From NCBI GenBank assembly GCA_009835005.1, contig WTFG01000009.1, forward strand, positions 1 through 64,000: a DNA stretch of 64,000 nucleotides, in the 5' to 3' direction. The position numbers and the translations under genes are program-made. Origin of the DNA: Flavobacteriaceae bacterium Ap0902. GTDB lineage: Bacteria > Bacteroidota > Bacteroidia > Flavobacteriales > Weeksellaceae. The notes beneath the pieces were generated by a model. The model saw only the letters and a program-made list of their open reading frames with translations. It did not search any database and was not told the origin of the DNA. The stretch's first letter is position 1; each line of letters opens with the position of its first letter. Shown one piece after another: positions 1-8,373 of the stretch.

Positions 1-1
1 A

Positions 2-244
2 CCAACTGTTCTTCCAAAAGCTGGTAATTTGGGTGTACATCCAAACCCTGCTTATGACATTGCTCAGTTTGACGGTATAATTGTAAAAAGTGTAAAGATT
101 TTTGCAATGCACGGTGGTGTAGTATATTCATCTGATGTTAAAAACAATGAGATTAATATCTCTAATCTTGACCCAGGACAATACATTATACAAATTACTG
201 ATATAGAGGGCAATGTAACCTCTGAAAAATTAATGAAGAAGTAA
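2..244 (+). CDS. C-terminal fragment of a T9SS-secreted protein (type A sorting domain), 5' truncated
   Basis: The frame is open from base 2, so only about the last 80 residues of a larger protein are present. The peptide carries an HPNPA motif, then short beta-strand blocks resembling those of the Por secretion tail (VKIFAMHGG, ISNLDPGQYIIQI) and a Lys-rich end (KLMKK). This is the usual layout of the type A C-terminal domain that sends proteins through the type IX secretion system and is removed by PorU at the surface. PorU is encoded in this window at 49202-53077. The cargo domain lies outside, so its function is unknown. A strong terminator follows, separating it from the polysaccharide locus. 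Confidence 0.8.
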   Translation, partial: PTVLPKAGNLGVHPNPAYDIAQFDGIIVKSVKIFAMHGGVVYSSDVKNNEINISNLDPGQYIIQITDIEGNVTSEKLMKK

Positions 245-263
245 AAATTCTCCCATACCTTAC

Positions 264-296
264 AAGCCGCTTCTTTTATAGAGGCGGCTTTTTCAT
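264..296 (+). terminator. Rho-independent terminator after the T9SS-cargo gene
   Basis: Arms 264-273 and 281-290 pair over 10 bp with one G-U wobble around a 7-nt loop, and the right arm runs directly into T residues. It lies 20 bases after the stop codon and marks the left border of the polysaccharide locus. Confidence 0.85.
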
Positions 297-360
297 TTTA
301 CCCATAATATTATCATCAACCTCATCCTTTTCATAAAAATACATGATTATAATAATTACT

Positions 361-368
361 TACTTTTG
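361..368 (+). promoter_or_regulatory. Bacteroidota -7 promoter element (TACTTTTG) for module 1
   Basis: The sequence matches the TAnnTTTG -7 consensus of Bacteroidota sigma factors exactly. It lies in the 219-base gap before the first flippase gene, leaving a leader of about 90 bases. No clear TTG -33 element is visible. The rest of the gap (297-463) is AT-rich and shows nothing else I can name. Confidence 0.5.
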
Positions 369-463
369 TATATAAGCTTAGTATAAAAAGTGGCACATTA
401 CTTTTATAAATTATCACACCAAAAAATGTTTTATAAAAATTATCTCATATAAATTAACCAATT

Positions 464-1954
464 ATGTCTTTAAAAAAACAGGCCATAAGTGGTATGACTT
501 GGACTGTTATTCAACAGTTTGGGAGTTCTGGTATTAGTTTTATTGTATCTATAATACTTGCAAGATTAATCGCCCCAAAAGAGTTTGGTATTTTCGCTTT
601 ACTATTAGTTTTTAACACCATAGGAAACTCATTATCAGATTCAGGAATGGGAGAAAGTATCATTCGTGGAGACAATCTAGAAGAAGAAGACTATGGAACT
701 ATTTTCTTGACAAATTTCGGGCTTTCTATCACCTTATATTTAGTTATAATCGCTGTAAGTCCCTTCATAGCTTCCTTCTATGAACAACCCATCATTACCA
801 ATTTACTATGGGTATATAGTTTGGCTATTATCTTTAGTTCATTCTCTACAATACAGATGTATAGACTCACCAAAGAGCTAAACTTCAAGAAGCAGGCTTA
901 CATACAAATACCATCAATCATAATATCTGGAATAGTTGGTATAGCGTTGGGCTATATGGGCTACGGGGTATGGGCACTTGTAATTTCCAAAGTGTCACAA
1001 GCATTCGTATTAGCCTTGCAATACTGGACATTCACAGGTTGGAGACCCAAATTCATATTCAGTAAAGAAAAATTTAAATATCATTTTAATTTTGGCTACA
1101 AGTTAACCCTATCTGGTTTATTATCGCAAGTTATATCTAGTATTGTCACGGTAATTATTGGTAAATTCTATTCCCCTGCACAATTAGGATATTATACAAG
1201 AGCAGGAAACATGAGAAACTTCGGTGTCTTGAATATTAGCACTGCTTTAAATAAAGTTACCTATCCGCTTTTCTCTTCTGTTAAATCTGATAAGGTAAGA
1301 CTTCTAGCAGCCTATAAAAAAATTCAAAACCTGGTTGTTTTCATTATGACACCTATCATGCTTCTAGCTATAATTATTGCCAAACCTCTTTTCTTATTAT
1401 TGCTCGGAGAAGAATGGTTACCATCTGTAATATATTTTCAATTATTATGCATAACTGGTATTCTATACCCAATTCACTCATATAATTTAAATGTACTAAA
1501 AGTTTATGGTGAATCAGGTAAATTTTTATTAGCAGAAACCTACAAGAAAATAAACTTGTTGATCATTATAGGAACCACCTCGTGGTTTGGTATGATTCCA
1601 TTAATCATTGGCTTAGTAATACATTCATTTATCTCCTTATTTATAAATATGTACTTTGGTTCAAGGCAATTAAACTATAAAATCTCTGATCAAACCAGAG
1701 ATATGTTGCTTACAATGTTACCTGGTATTATTGTTTTCGCAATACTATCCTGTTTCATAATATTTTATCCAAAGATTGATCAATGGTACTTAATTCTACA
1801 AATTATATTTTTTATCTTTACATATCTTATCGTCTATCTATATTTAAATGCAATATTAAAGACAGAGGCCTTTACAAATTTTAAAGACATCATAGCCAAC
1901 GTACCGCAGCTTTCTAAAATTAATAACTATTTTAAGATAATCGGAATAGAATGA
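464..1954 (+). CDS. Wzx-type lipopolysaccharide/polysaccharide flippase 1
   Basis: This 496-residue protein is almost entirely hydrophobic segments, with about a dozen predicted membrane spans. It has the opening typical of the MOP/PST exporters (KKQAISGMTWTVIQQFGS, then LARLIAPKEFGIFALLL). Members move undecaprenyl-linked oligosaccharide repeat units across the inner membrane. It is the first gene of module 1, and its stop overlaps the start of the next gene by 4 bases, implying translational coupling. It is one of three flippases in the locus, so its glycan is uncertain. It probably serves the sugar made by the adjoining aminotransferase and ATP-grasp/SDR genes. Confidence 0.85.
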   Translation: MSLKKQAISGMTWTVIQQFGSSGISFIVSIILARLIAPKEFGIFALLLVFNTIGNSLSDSGMGESIIRGDNLEEEDYGTIFLTNFGLSITLYLVIIAVSPFIASFYEQPIITNLLWVYSLAIIFSSFSTIQMYRLTKELNFKKQAYIQIPSIIISGIVGIALGYMGYGVWALVISKVSQAFVLALQYWTFTGWRPKFIFSKEKFKYHFNFGYKLTLSGLLSQVISSIVTVIIGKFYSPAQLGYYTRAGNMRNFGVLNISTALNKVTYPLFSSVKSDKVRLLAAYKKIQNLVVFIMTPIMLLAIIIAKPLFLLLLGEEWLPSVIYFQLLCITGILYPIHSYNLNVLKVYGESGKFLLAETYKKINLLIIIGTTSWFGMIPLIIGLVIHSFISLFINMYFGSRQLNYKISDQTRDMLLTMLPGIIVFAILSCFIIFYPKIDQWYLILQIIFFIFTYLIVYLYLNAILKTEAFTNFKDIIANVPQLSKINNYFKIIGIE

Positions 1955-3024
1955 ATGTAACCAAAACCTTTCTTCCTCATATAGAGGAATACGTAAAATA
2001 CTTACAAAAAGCATATGATAAGGCATGGTTGACCAATCGTGGAGAACTTGTATATGAGTTAGAGGCAAAACTAAAAGAATATCTGGTAGTTAAAAATTTG
2101 ACTTTAACCACCAACGGTACATTACCATTACAAATTGCTATCAAAGCGTTGAATTTAAAAAATGAGATTATTACCACACCATTTAGCTATGTTGCTACTA
2201 CATCCTCTATTGTGTGGGAAAGCTGCAGTCCTATTTTTGTAGATATAGAATCAGAATATCTAACCATTGATCCAAATAAAATAGAAAAAGCCATTACGGA
2301 CAAGACATCAGCCATACTTGCCACTCATGTTTTTGGAAATCCATGTGATGTAGAAGCCATAGAAAATATAGCCAAAAGACATAACTTGAAAGTAATATAT
2401 GACGCGGCTCATTGTTTCGCCGTTAAGTATAATGGTGAAAGTATTTTTAATTACGGTGATATAAGCACGTGTTCCTTCCATGCTACAAAAATCTTCCATA
2501 CGGGCGAAGGTGGCTGTTTAATTACCAAAAATGATGAACTACACAAGCGTTTATTTTATCAGCATAACTTCGGTCATAAAACACCTACTAGTTTTCACGA
2601 TGCGGGCATCAATGCAAAAATGAGCGAACTACAAGCGGCTATAGGATTAGCCGTATTTGATCATATAGATGAAATCTTAGAGAATAGAAAAAACATCATA
2701 GCAACGTATAATAAGTTTTTACATGGGCAAGACATTCAATTATTGAAGATTCGCAACAATACAGAATGGAACTATCATTATTATCCTGTCATCTTTAAGA
2801 GTAAGGAGGAATTACTACGCGTACAGAATGCATTGAATAATCATAACATATATCCAAGACGATATTTCTACCCATCATTGAATACACTAGATTATGTTGT
2901 ATATAAACCAATGCCAATATCTGAATCTATTGCAAAGAGAATTTTATGCTTACCTTTGTTCACAGAAATGAATACGGATCAAATAAAAAATATTACGGAT
3001 ATTCTTCTAGAAAATTTATCTTAA
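1951..3024 (+). CDS. vioA: VioA-like DegT/DnrJ/EryC1/StrS sugar aminotransferase (copy 1)
   Basis: A 357-residue PLP-dependent sugar aminotransferase of the DegT family. The opening (NVTKTFLPH..., WLTNRGELV) is the VioA type, which aminates C4 of dTDP-4-keto-6-deoxyglucose to give dTDP-Qui4N. The catalytic lysine is in SFHATKIFHTGEGG and the PLP-binding aspartate in VIYDAAHC. A very close paralog is encoded at 25164-26243. Unlike that copy, this one has no adjacent acetyltransferase and is followed by an ATP-grasp/SDR fusion, so the amino group may receive a different acyl substituent (inference). The next gene starts within the TAATG at its stop. The exact substrate is not provable from sequence. 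Confidence 0.82.
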   Translation: MNVTKTFLPHIEEYVKYLQKAYDKAWLTNRGELVYELEAKLKEYLVVKNLTLTTNGTLPLQIAIKALNLKNEIITTPFSYVATTSSIVWESCSPIFVDIESEYLTIDPNKIEKAITDKTSAILATHVFGNPCDVEAIENIAKRHNLKVIYDAAHCFAVKYNGESIFNYGDISTCSFHATKIFHTGEGGCLITKNDELHKRLFYQHNFGHKTPTSFHDAGINAKMSELQAAIGLAVFDHIDEILENRKNIIATYNKFLHGQDIQLLKIRNNTEWNYHYYPVIFKSKEELLRVQNALNNHNIYPRRYFYPSLNTLDYVVYKPMPISESIAKRILCLPLFTEMNTDQIKNITDILLENLS

Positions 3025-5033
3025 TGAAACAGATTAGAATTGGTATATCATCTATTGGTAGTGGCGTAGGGCAATCTGTAATCAACTCCTGCAACCTTTC
3101 TAGCCTCCCACTTTACACCATAGGATTGGGCACCAATCCACTCGCCTATGGACTATATGAATGTGATGATTATGCGTTTACTAAGAGTTTCTATGATGCT
3201 GATTATATAGATAATATAATCCAACATTGTTTGGCCAAAAAAGTAGATATTTTTTTTCCAGGTCATGATGATGATGCTCATATTGTTTCTAAAAATATAG
3301 AAATATTTGAAAAAAATAATATTCTAGTTGTCGTTTCTAGTAAAGAACTACTTGATTTATGTAGGGACAAAGAGAAGATGAGCAATGTATTAAATGAAAT
3401 TTCTCCAATTTTTGTCAAATCTTTTGATAAGGACGGCTTCATTAAGGCTTATGAGGATAGACAAATCACATTACCCGTAATTTCTAAACCGTCTGATGGT
3501 TATGCATCTAAAGGTATTCGTATTATTGCAGAAGAAGACGATTTCGAAAGGATTAGTGACAATGATGTGATTCAAGAGTTGGCGATACCACACAAAGGTG
3601 ATCCACAACGTGCTTATGTAGATAGATCAATCTCAAAAAAAATTAATCCGCAAGTTGCAGAAGTTTCTATTCAAATAGTTGCAGGCAAAGATGGAGAGAT
3701 CATAGGGAAAATGATTTCTTACAACAAATTAAATAATGGTGTGCCAATTGAAATTATACCCATAGAAAGTGATTTGGTGTGGAAAGAATTAGATAAGTTT
3801 ATTCCAACCTTCAAGAAGTTAGGATTAAAAGGCCCCTTTAACTTACAAGGTAGAATCACAGATAATGGTTTAAAGTTATTTGAAATGAATGCCCGCTTCA
3901 CTGGCATTACTGGACTTAGGGCTTATATGGGCTTTAATGAAGTAGAGGCATGCATCAAGGAATGGCTTGGTATAAGAAGTAAAGATGAAGTTCTAGAAAT
4001 TAATTTAAATAGTTTTGGTATACGCCAGACTGCAGACAAAGCAATCTCTCTAGAATGGAACAAAAAAGTTAAAGATCTTTCCATAAAATTAAATGGCGGC
4101 TCTTTAAAAACAAAGAAAAATATATTAATCACAGGTTCCACAGGATTTATAGGTCAAAATTTAATCAGAGAGTTACATGCAAATTATGCTGGCATTTATG
4201 ACATATGGGCATTTACAAGAGATAAATCAAAGGCTAATGTGACGCTACCATATGAGAATATTCAATTCTTTGATTACAACGATTTCAAGGATGGCAATTT
4301 ATCTATAGGAAATGTAGATATATTATTACATCTTGGGTTTGCAAGACCACATTGCTCAAATTCAGAAATTGCTGCGAGTTTAAAATTCACCAATGAATTA
4401 TTTGCTAAAGCAGTTAAAAATCAGGTCGGCACTATAATTAATATTTCTTCTCAAAGCATTTATGGTCAATCCACTACTCCACTTTGGACAGAAGAAACTC
4501 TAGCGGCACCAGAAATGCCTTACAGTCAAGCCAAGTTTTCTACAGAACTATTATTAGAATCTCTTTTAAACTTTAACCCACACCTTTGCGCAACCTCTTT
4601 GCGTTTAGCAGCGGTAACTGGAGGGCAAGCTGGCGCAGTAATTCAAGATTTACCCTCTAAATTAGTCAATCAATTGCTACAAGGCAATGATTTAAATATT
4701 CAAGGAGGTGATCAGAAATTAGAATTCATAGATATAAGAGATGTAATAACAGCCATTACATCCCTTTTGAGTACAAATCCAAAAGAGTGGGACATCTACT
4801 ACAACCTCGGTATAAATCAAGTATATACTCTGAGAGATATTGCAAATATTACATTAGATAGGTTTAATAACAGATTAGAAAAACAATCCAAAATGATTAT
4901 TAGTGAAAGTAATACTCATTTAAAATTCGGAATGGATTCTAGCAGTTTTATGAAACTAACGAATTGGCAACCTCAATATAAACTAGAAGACATGGTTGAC
5001 TCATTAATTGATTACCATTTAAAAACTAAATAA
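3024..5033 (+). CDS. Fusion protein: ATP-grasp ligase domain plus NAD-dependent epimerase/dehydratase
   Basis: The protein has 669 residues from the ATG at 3024, which overlaps the preceding stop. A 26-residue upstream extension is possible but lies inside vioA, so I reject it. Residues 1-345 form a carbamoyl-phosphate-synthase-like ATP-grasp unit: an N-terminal GISSIGSGVG segment, PVISKPSDGYASKG for nucleotide binding, and LFEMNARFTG with metal-binding Glu/Asn. Residues 365-669 are an extended SDR with the TGSTGFIG Rossmann loop at about 370-377 and a catalytic Tyr500-x3-Lys504 in PYSQAK. ATP-grasp enzymes join a carboxylate to an amine, and SDRs of this class act on nucleotide sugars. The fusion next to VioA suggests making and acylating an unusual amino sugar. 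The substrate is unknown. Confidence 0.8.
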   Translation: MKQIRIGISSIGSGVGQSVINSCNLSSLPLYTIGLGTNPLAYGLYECDDYAFTKSFYDADYIDNIIQHCLAKKVDIFFPGHDDDAHIVSKNIEIFEKNNILVVVSSKELLDLCRDKEKMSNVLNEISPIFVKSFDKDGFIKAYEDRQITLPVISKPSDGYASKGIRIIAEEDDFERISDNDVIQELAIPHKGDPQRAYVDRSISKKINPQVAEVSIQIVAGKDGEIIGKMISYNKLNNGVPIEIIPIESDLVWKELDKFIPTFKKLGLKGPFNLQGRITDNGLKLFEMNARFTGITGLRAYMGFNEVEACIKEWLGIRSKDEVLEINLNSFGIRQTADKAISLEWNKKVKDLSIKLNGGSLKTKKNILITGSTGFIGQNLIRELHANYAGIYDIWAFTRDKSKANVTLPYENIQFFDYNDFKDGNLSIGNVDILLHLGFARPHCSNSEIAASLKFTNELFAKAVKNQVGTIINISSQSIYGQSTTPLWTEETLAAPEMPYSQAKFSTELLLESLLNFNPHLCATSLRLAAVTGGQAGAVIQDLPSKLVNQLLQGNDLNIQGGDQKLEFIDIRDVITAITSLLSTNPKEWDIYYNLGINQVYTLRDIANITLDRFNNRLEKQSKMIISESNTHLKFGMDSSSFMKLTNWQPQYKLEDMVDSLIDYHLKTK

Positions 5034-5038
5034 TTAAC

Positions 5039-6487
5039 ATGAAGATTTTAATTTTTGAAAGTTGGAACAATTCACCTCAATTTGAAACAGGACTAGAGAT
5101 TGCAGAGATTCATGCAGAAAAGGGTGATAAAGTAACTTATGTTAATATAGGCGGTTTTTTACCTTTTGTAGAATGGCAATTCTCACCTAATGCAAAATTT
5201 AGCAAAACTGGCAAAATCCTAAGAAAATTGCTTTTTGATTCTAAAATGGAACGTGCTAAAAAAGTCATAAACAAAAATATTAATTTCAACTACAAAACAT
5301 TACTGTCTGATTCAGAAATAAAAAATGCACTAGAAAAAATATCATTCAAAAGTTTAGAAGAATTAAAGAACTATGAATGGAAAGGGATCGACATCGGTAT
5401 GGCAACAACTTCTTCTCTTATATCAGTAACCAATGATTTAGAACCAGACATACAAAATGAATATATAAGAGGTGTTCAAAACATCATAGATTCCGCTAAA
5501 ATTGTAGCACTTTCTTTTGAAAAATGGTTAGACAAAATTAAACCTGATTTGGTTTACTTTAGAAATGGTAGAGTTGCATTATATAGACCTGTTTTGCGTA
5601 TCTGCGAACAGCGAGATCAAAACTTTCTAATTCATGACAGAGGCAATGACAAGTATCATTATGTGACGAGCCCAGATCTTCGTCATAATTTTGAAATGGT
5701 AAATCAGGAAATAATTGATGCTTGGGAAGCAGAAAAAAACACAGAGAAGAGAGAAAAAATAGCCGCTCAATTTTATCAAGATCGCAGATCTGGAGTAGAA
5801 CAAGCATGGCAATCCTATCTAGATAATCAGAAAAAAGATATTCTACCAGAAAATTGGGATAACGCTAAACATAATATTACATTCTTTAATTCTTCCATTA
5901 GTGAATATGTAGCGATATCAAAAGTTAATAATAAAAAACCAGTATTTGAGGATCAAATAGAAGCCATCAATTACATTATAGAGACTATAAAAAACAAACC
6001 AGAATTTAATTTTTATTTAAGGCTACACCCCAACTTAATGAATCAAAGTCAACGAGAAATTGACTTATGGATGAGTTTAGAGTCTAATCCTCATATAAAT
6101 CTAATACACGCAGACTCCAAAGTTGACACCTATGCCATGATGCTCAATTCCGATTTGAATATTGCATTTCTTTCTAGCACGGCCATAGAATCAGCTTATT
6201 ACAATAAGCCTATTATCCAATTATCTAAGTCTAACTATCATAGATTAGGGAGCACTTACTTTCCACAGAGCAAAGAAGAATTCAAAGATTTATTATTAGA
6301 TAAAGACTTGAAGCCAAAAGATAATCTTGGCGCCAGAAAATTCGGTTATTATATGAATACTTTTGGTACACGTTACCAATATTTTGAGCCCAAAGATTTA
6401 AATACAGGTACTTATAGAGGTACAGACTTACAGCGTATACCGCTTAAGTATAAAATATTAATGAAATTGAAGAATATAATTAGATAG
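5039..6487 (+). CDS. Surface-carbohydrate biosynthesis protein, probable GT-B-fold transferase
   Basis: 482 residues with no signal peptide or membrane spans. I do not recognise a close family. The C-terminal half has an HP motif (LRLHPNL, His330-Pro331) and, about 50 residues later, an SST motif (FLSSTAIES, Ser379-Ser380) followed by NKPIIQL. This arrangement is seen in CMP-sugar transferases such as GT38/GT52/GT80 and in capsule KpsC/KpsS-like and CDP-glycerol-type enzymes. It starts 5 bases after the fusion gene and ends module 1, so it likely transfers a sugar or related group in the same glycan. The transferase assignment is inference from motifs and context. Confidence 0.55.
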   Translation: MKILIFESWNNSPQFETGLEIAEIHAEKGDKVTYVNIGGFLPFVEWQFSPNAKFSKTGKILRKLLFDSKMERAKKVINKNINFNYKTLLSDSEIKNALEKISFKSLEELKNYEWKGIDIGMATTSSLISVTNDLEPDIQNEYIRGVQNIIDSAKIVALSFEKWLDKIKPDLVYFRNGRVALYRPVLRICEQRDQNFLIHDRGNDKYHYVTSPDLRHNFEMVNQEIIDAWEAEKNTEKREKIAAQFYQDRRSGVEQAWQSYLDNQKKDILPENWDNAKHNITFFNSSISEYVAISKVNNKKPVFEDQIEAINYIIETIKNKPEFNFYLRLHPNLMNQSQREIDLWMSLESNPHINLIHADSKVDTYAMMLNSDLNIAFLSSTAIESAYYNKPIIQLSKSNYHRLGSTYFPQSKEEFKDLLLDKDLKPKDNLGARKFGYYMNTFGTRYQYFEPKDLNTGTYRGTDLQRIPLKYKILMKLKNIIR

Positions 6488-6654
6488 TCATTTACTGCAT
6501 TAAAACAGAGTACATAAATCTATCGTGTGCTTACCCAATTGATATTCATTGAGTATATAATATCATTACACAGCAATCAAAGATATTACAACGACTTACA
6601 TTTACACGTAAGGTTTAAATAATCATATCTTTCAATAAGTCATTATAGAATTCA

Positions 6655-6662
6655 TACATTTG
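6655..6662 (+). promoter_or_regulatory. rmlA: -7 promoter element (TACATTTG) for module 2
   Basis: This is an exact TAnnTTTG match 19 bases upstream of the rmlA ATG, in a 194-base gap. No TTG -33 box is obvious. The rest of the gap holds only a weak 5-bp hairpin (CTTAC/GTAAG near 6596-6612) and no T-run terminator. Confidence 0.6.
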
Positions 6663-6681
6663 TATTACTAAATCACATAGC

Positions 6682-7554
6682 ATGAAAGGAATCATACTAG
6701 CAGGAGGATCAGGGACGAGATTACATCCTTTAACATTAGCCGTATCCAAACAGTTACTACCGATATATGATAAACCCATGATATATTATCCTTTATCAGT
6801 TCTCATGCTATCGGGGATTCAAGAAGTATTGATCATTTCTACACCACATGATTTACCAAACTTCAAGAAATTATTAGGCGATGGTAGTCAACTAGGGGTT
6901 AGACTAGAATATGCAGAACAACCCTCACCAGATGGGCTCGCGCAAGCCTTTGTAATTGGTGAGAAATTTATTGGCGATGATGATGTATGCCTTGTTCTTG
7001 GTGACAACATATTCTATGGTGCAGGACTAAGTGAAAAACTTAAATCTGCAGTAAAACTAGTGAAAAACGAAAAATCTGCTGTCATCTTTGGGTACAATGT
7101 TCATGATCCAGAAAGATACGGTGTTGCAGATTTTGATGAAAATGGAGATGTCCTAAGTATAGAGGAAAAACCAGAAAATCCTAAATCTAATTACGCTGTG
7201 GTAGGGTTATATTATTATCCTAATTCAGTTGTAGAAATAGCCAAAAATGTAAAGCCGTCTCATCGTGGCGAGCTGGAAATCACTTCTGTGAATCAAGCAT
7301 ACTTGAATTTAAAAGAGTTAAAATTACAGAAACTAGGTAGAGGGTTTGCTTGGCTAGATACAGGAACCCACGAGTCTTTGGTAGAAGCCACGGAGTTTGT
7401 GAAGGCCGTTGAAAACAGAACGGGTCTTAAAATTGCTGCATTAGAAGAAATTGCATATAAATTAGGGTATATATCTAAGCAAGAATTAATATCATCTGCA
7501 GAAGCGCTAAAGAAAAGTACTTATGGACAATATCTATTGAAACTAGTTAAGTAA
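6682..7554 (+). CDS. rmlA: Glucose-1-phosphate thymidylyltransferase
   Basis: A 290-residue RmlA/RfbA, the usual length for the short family. It makes dTDP-glucose from glucose-1-phosphate and dTTP. The signature [11 protein letters not shown] lies at the N-terminus, followed by DKPMIYYPL and the metal/phosphate site in [18 protein letters not shown] near the C-terminus is also conserved. It heads module 2, whose later genes all act on dTDP sugars. The next pathway enzyme, dTDP-glucose 4,6-dehydratase (RmlB), is not in the window and must be encoded elsewhere. Confidence 0.96.
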   Translation: MKGIILAGGSGTRLHPLTLAVSKQLLPIYDKPMIYYPLSVLMLSGIQEVLIISTPHDLPNFKKLLGDGSQLGVRLEYAEQPSPDGLAQAFVIGEKFIGDDDVCLVLGDNIFYGAGLSEKLKSAVKLVKNEKSAVIFGYNVHDPERYGVADFDENGDVLSIEEKPENPKSNYAVVGLYYYPNSVVEIAKNVKPSHRGELEITSVNQAYLNLKELKLQKLGRGFAWLDTGTHESLVEATEFVKAVENRTGLKIAALEEIAYKLGYISKQELISSAEALKKSTYGQYLLKLVK

Positions 7555-7556
7555 TA

Positions 7557-7967
7557 ATGAGCAAGCCAAAAATAATTGAACTCCCTAAAATTATAGATAA
7601 AAGAGGGAATTTATCGTTCTTTGAACACCCAAATTATTTACCATTTGAAATCGCTAGAACCTACTGGATATATGATGTCCCTGGAGGTGAAAAGCGAGGC
7701 AGTCATGCTTTTAAGGAGCAACAAGAATTTATAGTTGCACTTTCAGGAAGTTTTGATGTTATTTTAAACGATGGCAAGCAAGATTTAAAATATTCTCTCA
7801 ACAGATCCTACTACGGACTTTATGTTCCTAAAATGATATGGAGAAGTATAGAAAACTTCTCAACGAATGCATTGGCCTTGATCGTTTCAGATAAAGCCTT
7901 TACAGAAAATGATTATATTAGATATTTTGAAGATTTTATAAAATTGAAGAGTGAGCAAAGCGTATAA
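7557..7967 (+). CDS. FdtA/QdtA-like sugar 3,4-ketoisomerase homolog, one active-site His replaced (WxcM-like cupin)
   Basis: A 136-residue single-domain cupin of the WxcM/FdtA family. Enzymes of this family shift the keto group of dTDP-4-keto-6-deoxyglucose from C4 to C3. The core YDVPGGEKRGSHAF retains His50, but the second His of the family HxH motif is Phe52. The adjacent paralog keeps both histidines. This copy may therefore be a non-catalytic or altered partner, perhaps in a heterodimer, or act on another epimer. It starts 2 bases after rmlA and overlaps the next gene by 17 bases. Confidence 0.85.
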   Translation: MSKPKIIELPKIIDKRGNLSFFEHPNYLPFEIARTYWIYDVPGGEKRGSHAFKEQQEFIVALSGSFDVILNDGKQDLKYSLNRSYYGLYVPKMIWRSIENFSTNALALIVSDKAFTENDYIRYFEDFIKLKSEQSV

Positions 7968-8373
7968 AGTTACTGACTGTAAGATTGTTCAATTACCAAT
8001 AGTACACAATCAATCAGGAAACATTACAGTTCTAGAAAATAACTATAATATACCTTTTGATATTAAAAGAGTATATTATCTATACGATGTGCCTATGGGT
8101 AGTGAGCGTGGTGGGCATGCACATTATGAGTTAGAACAATACGTTATTGCAGCAAGTGGATCATTTACATTTGTTCTAGATGATGGGAAAAGTAAAAAAG
8201 AAGTATTTTTAAATCACCCTAATAAAGCCCTACACATTAAACCTGGCATATGGAGAAAGATGAAAGACTTTTCTAGTGGTAGCGTGTGCTTAGTTTTAGC
8301 CTCCCTCCCCTTTAGTGAAGAAGATTACATAAGGGATTATAAAAAATTTATAAGTTACAGAAAGCATGAGTAA
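7951..8373 (+). CDS. fdtA: dTDP-4-keto-6-deoxyhexose 3,4-ketoisomerase, FdtA/QdtA type
   Basis: A 140-residue WxcM-like cupin with a GTG start inside the end of the preceding gene. It has the intact HxH motif (ERGGHAHYE, His56 and His58) and an upstream YLYDVP motif, so it is the likely catalytic ketoisomerase producing the 3-keto sugar that FdtB aminates. FdtA gives the galacto and QdtA the gluco isomer, and the sequence alone does not tell me which. The pair of related genes arose by duplication: both share the PFxIxRxYxxYDVP block. The formyltransferase gene overlaps its 3' end by 8 bases. Confidence 0.88.
   Translation: MSKAYKVTDCKIVQLPIVHNQSGNITVLENNYNIPFDIKRVYYLYDVPMGSERGGHAHYELEQYVIAASGSFTFVLDDGKSKKEVFLNHPNKALHIKPGIWRKMKDFSSGSVCLVLASLPFSEEDYIRDYKKFISYRKHE

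Noticed and set aside
2946-3023. A 26-residue N-terminal extension of the ATP-grasp/SDR fusion protein
   Set aside because: It lies wholly within the 3' end of vioA copy 1. The ATG at 3024 gives the normal Rossmann-like start and a TAATG coupling.
6596-6612. Hairpin CTTAC/GTAAG before rmlA as terminator or attenuator
   Set aside because: The stem is only 5 bp with no T-run, which is expected by chance in this AT-rich gap.
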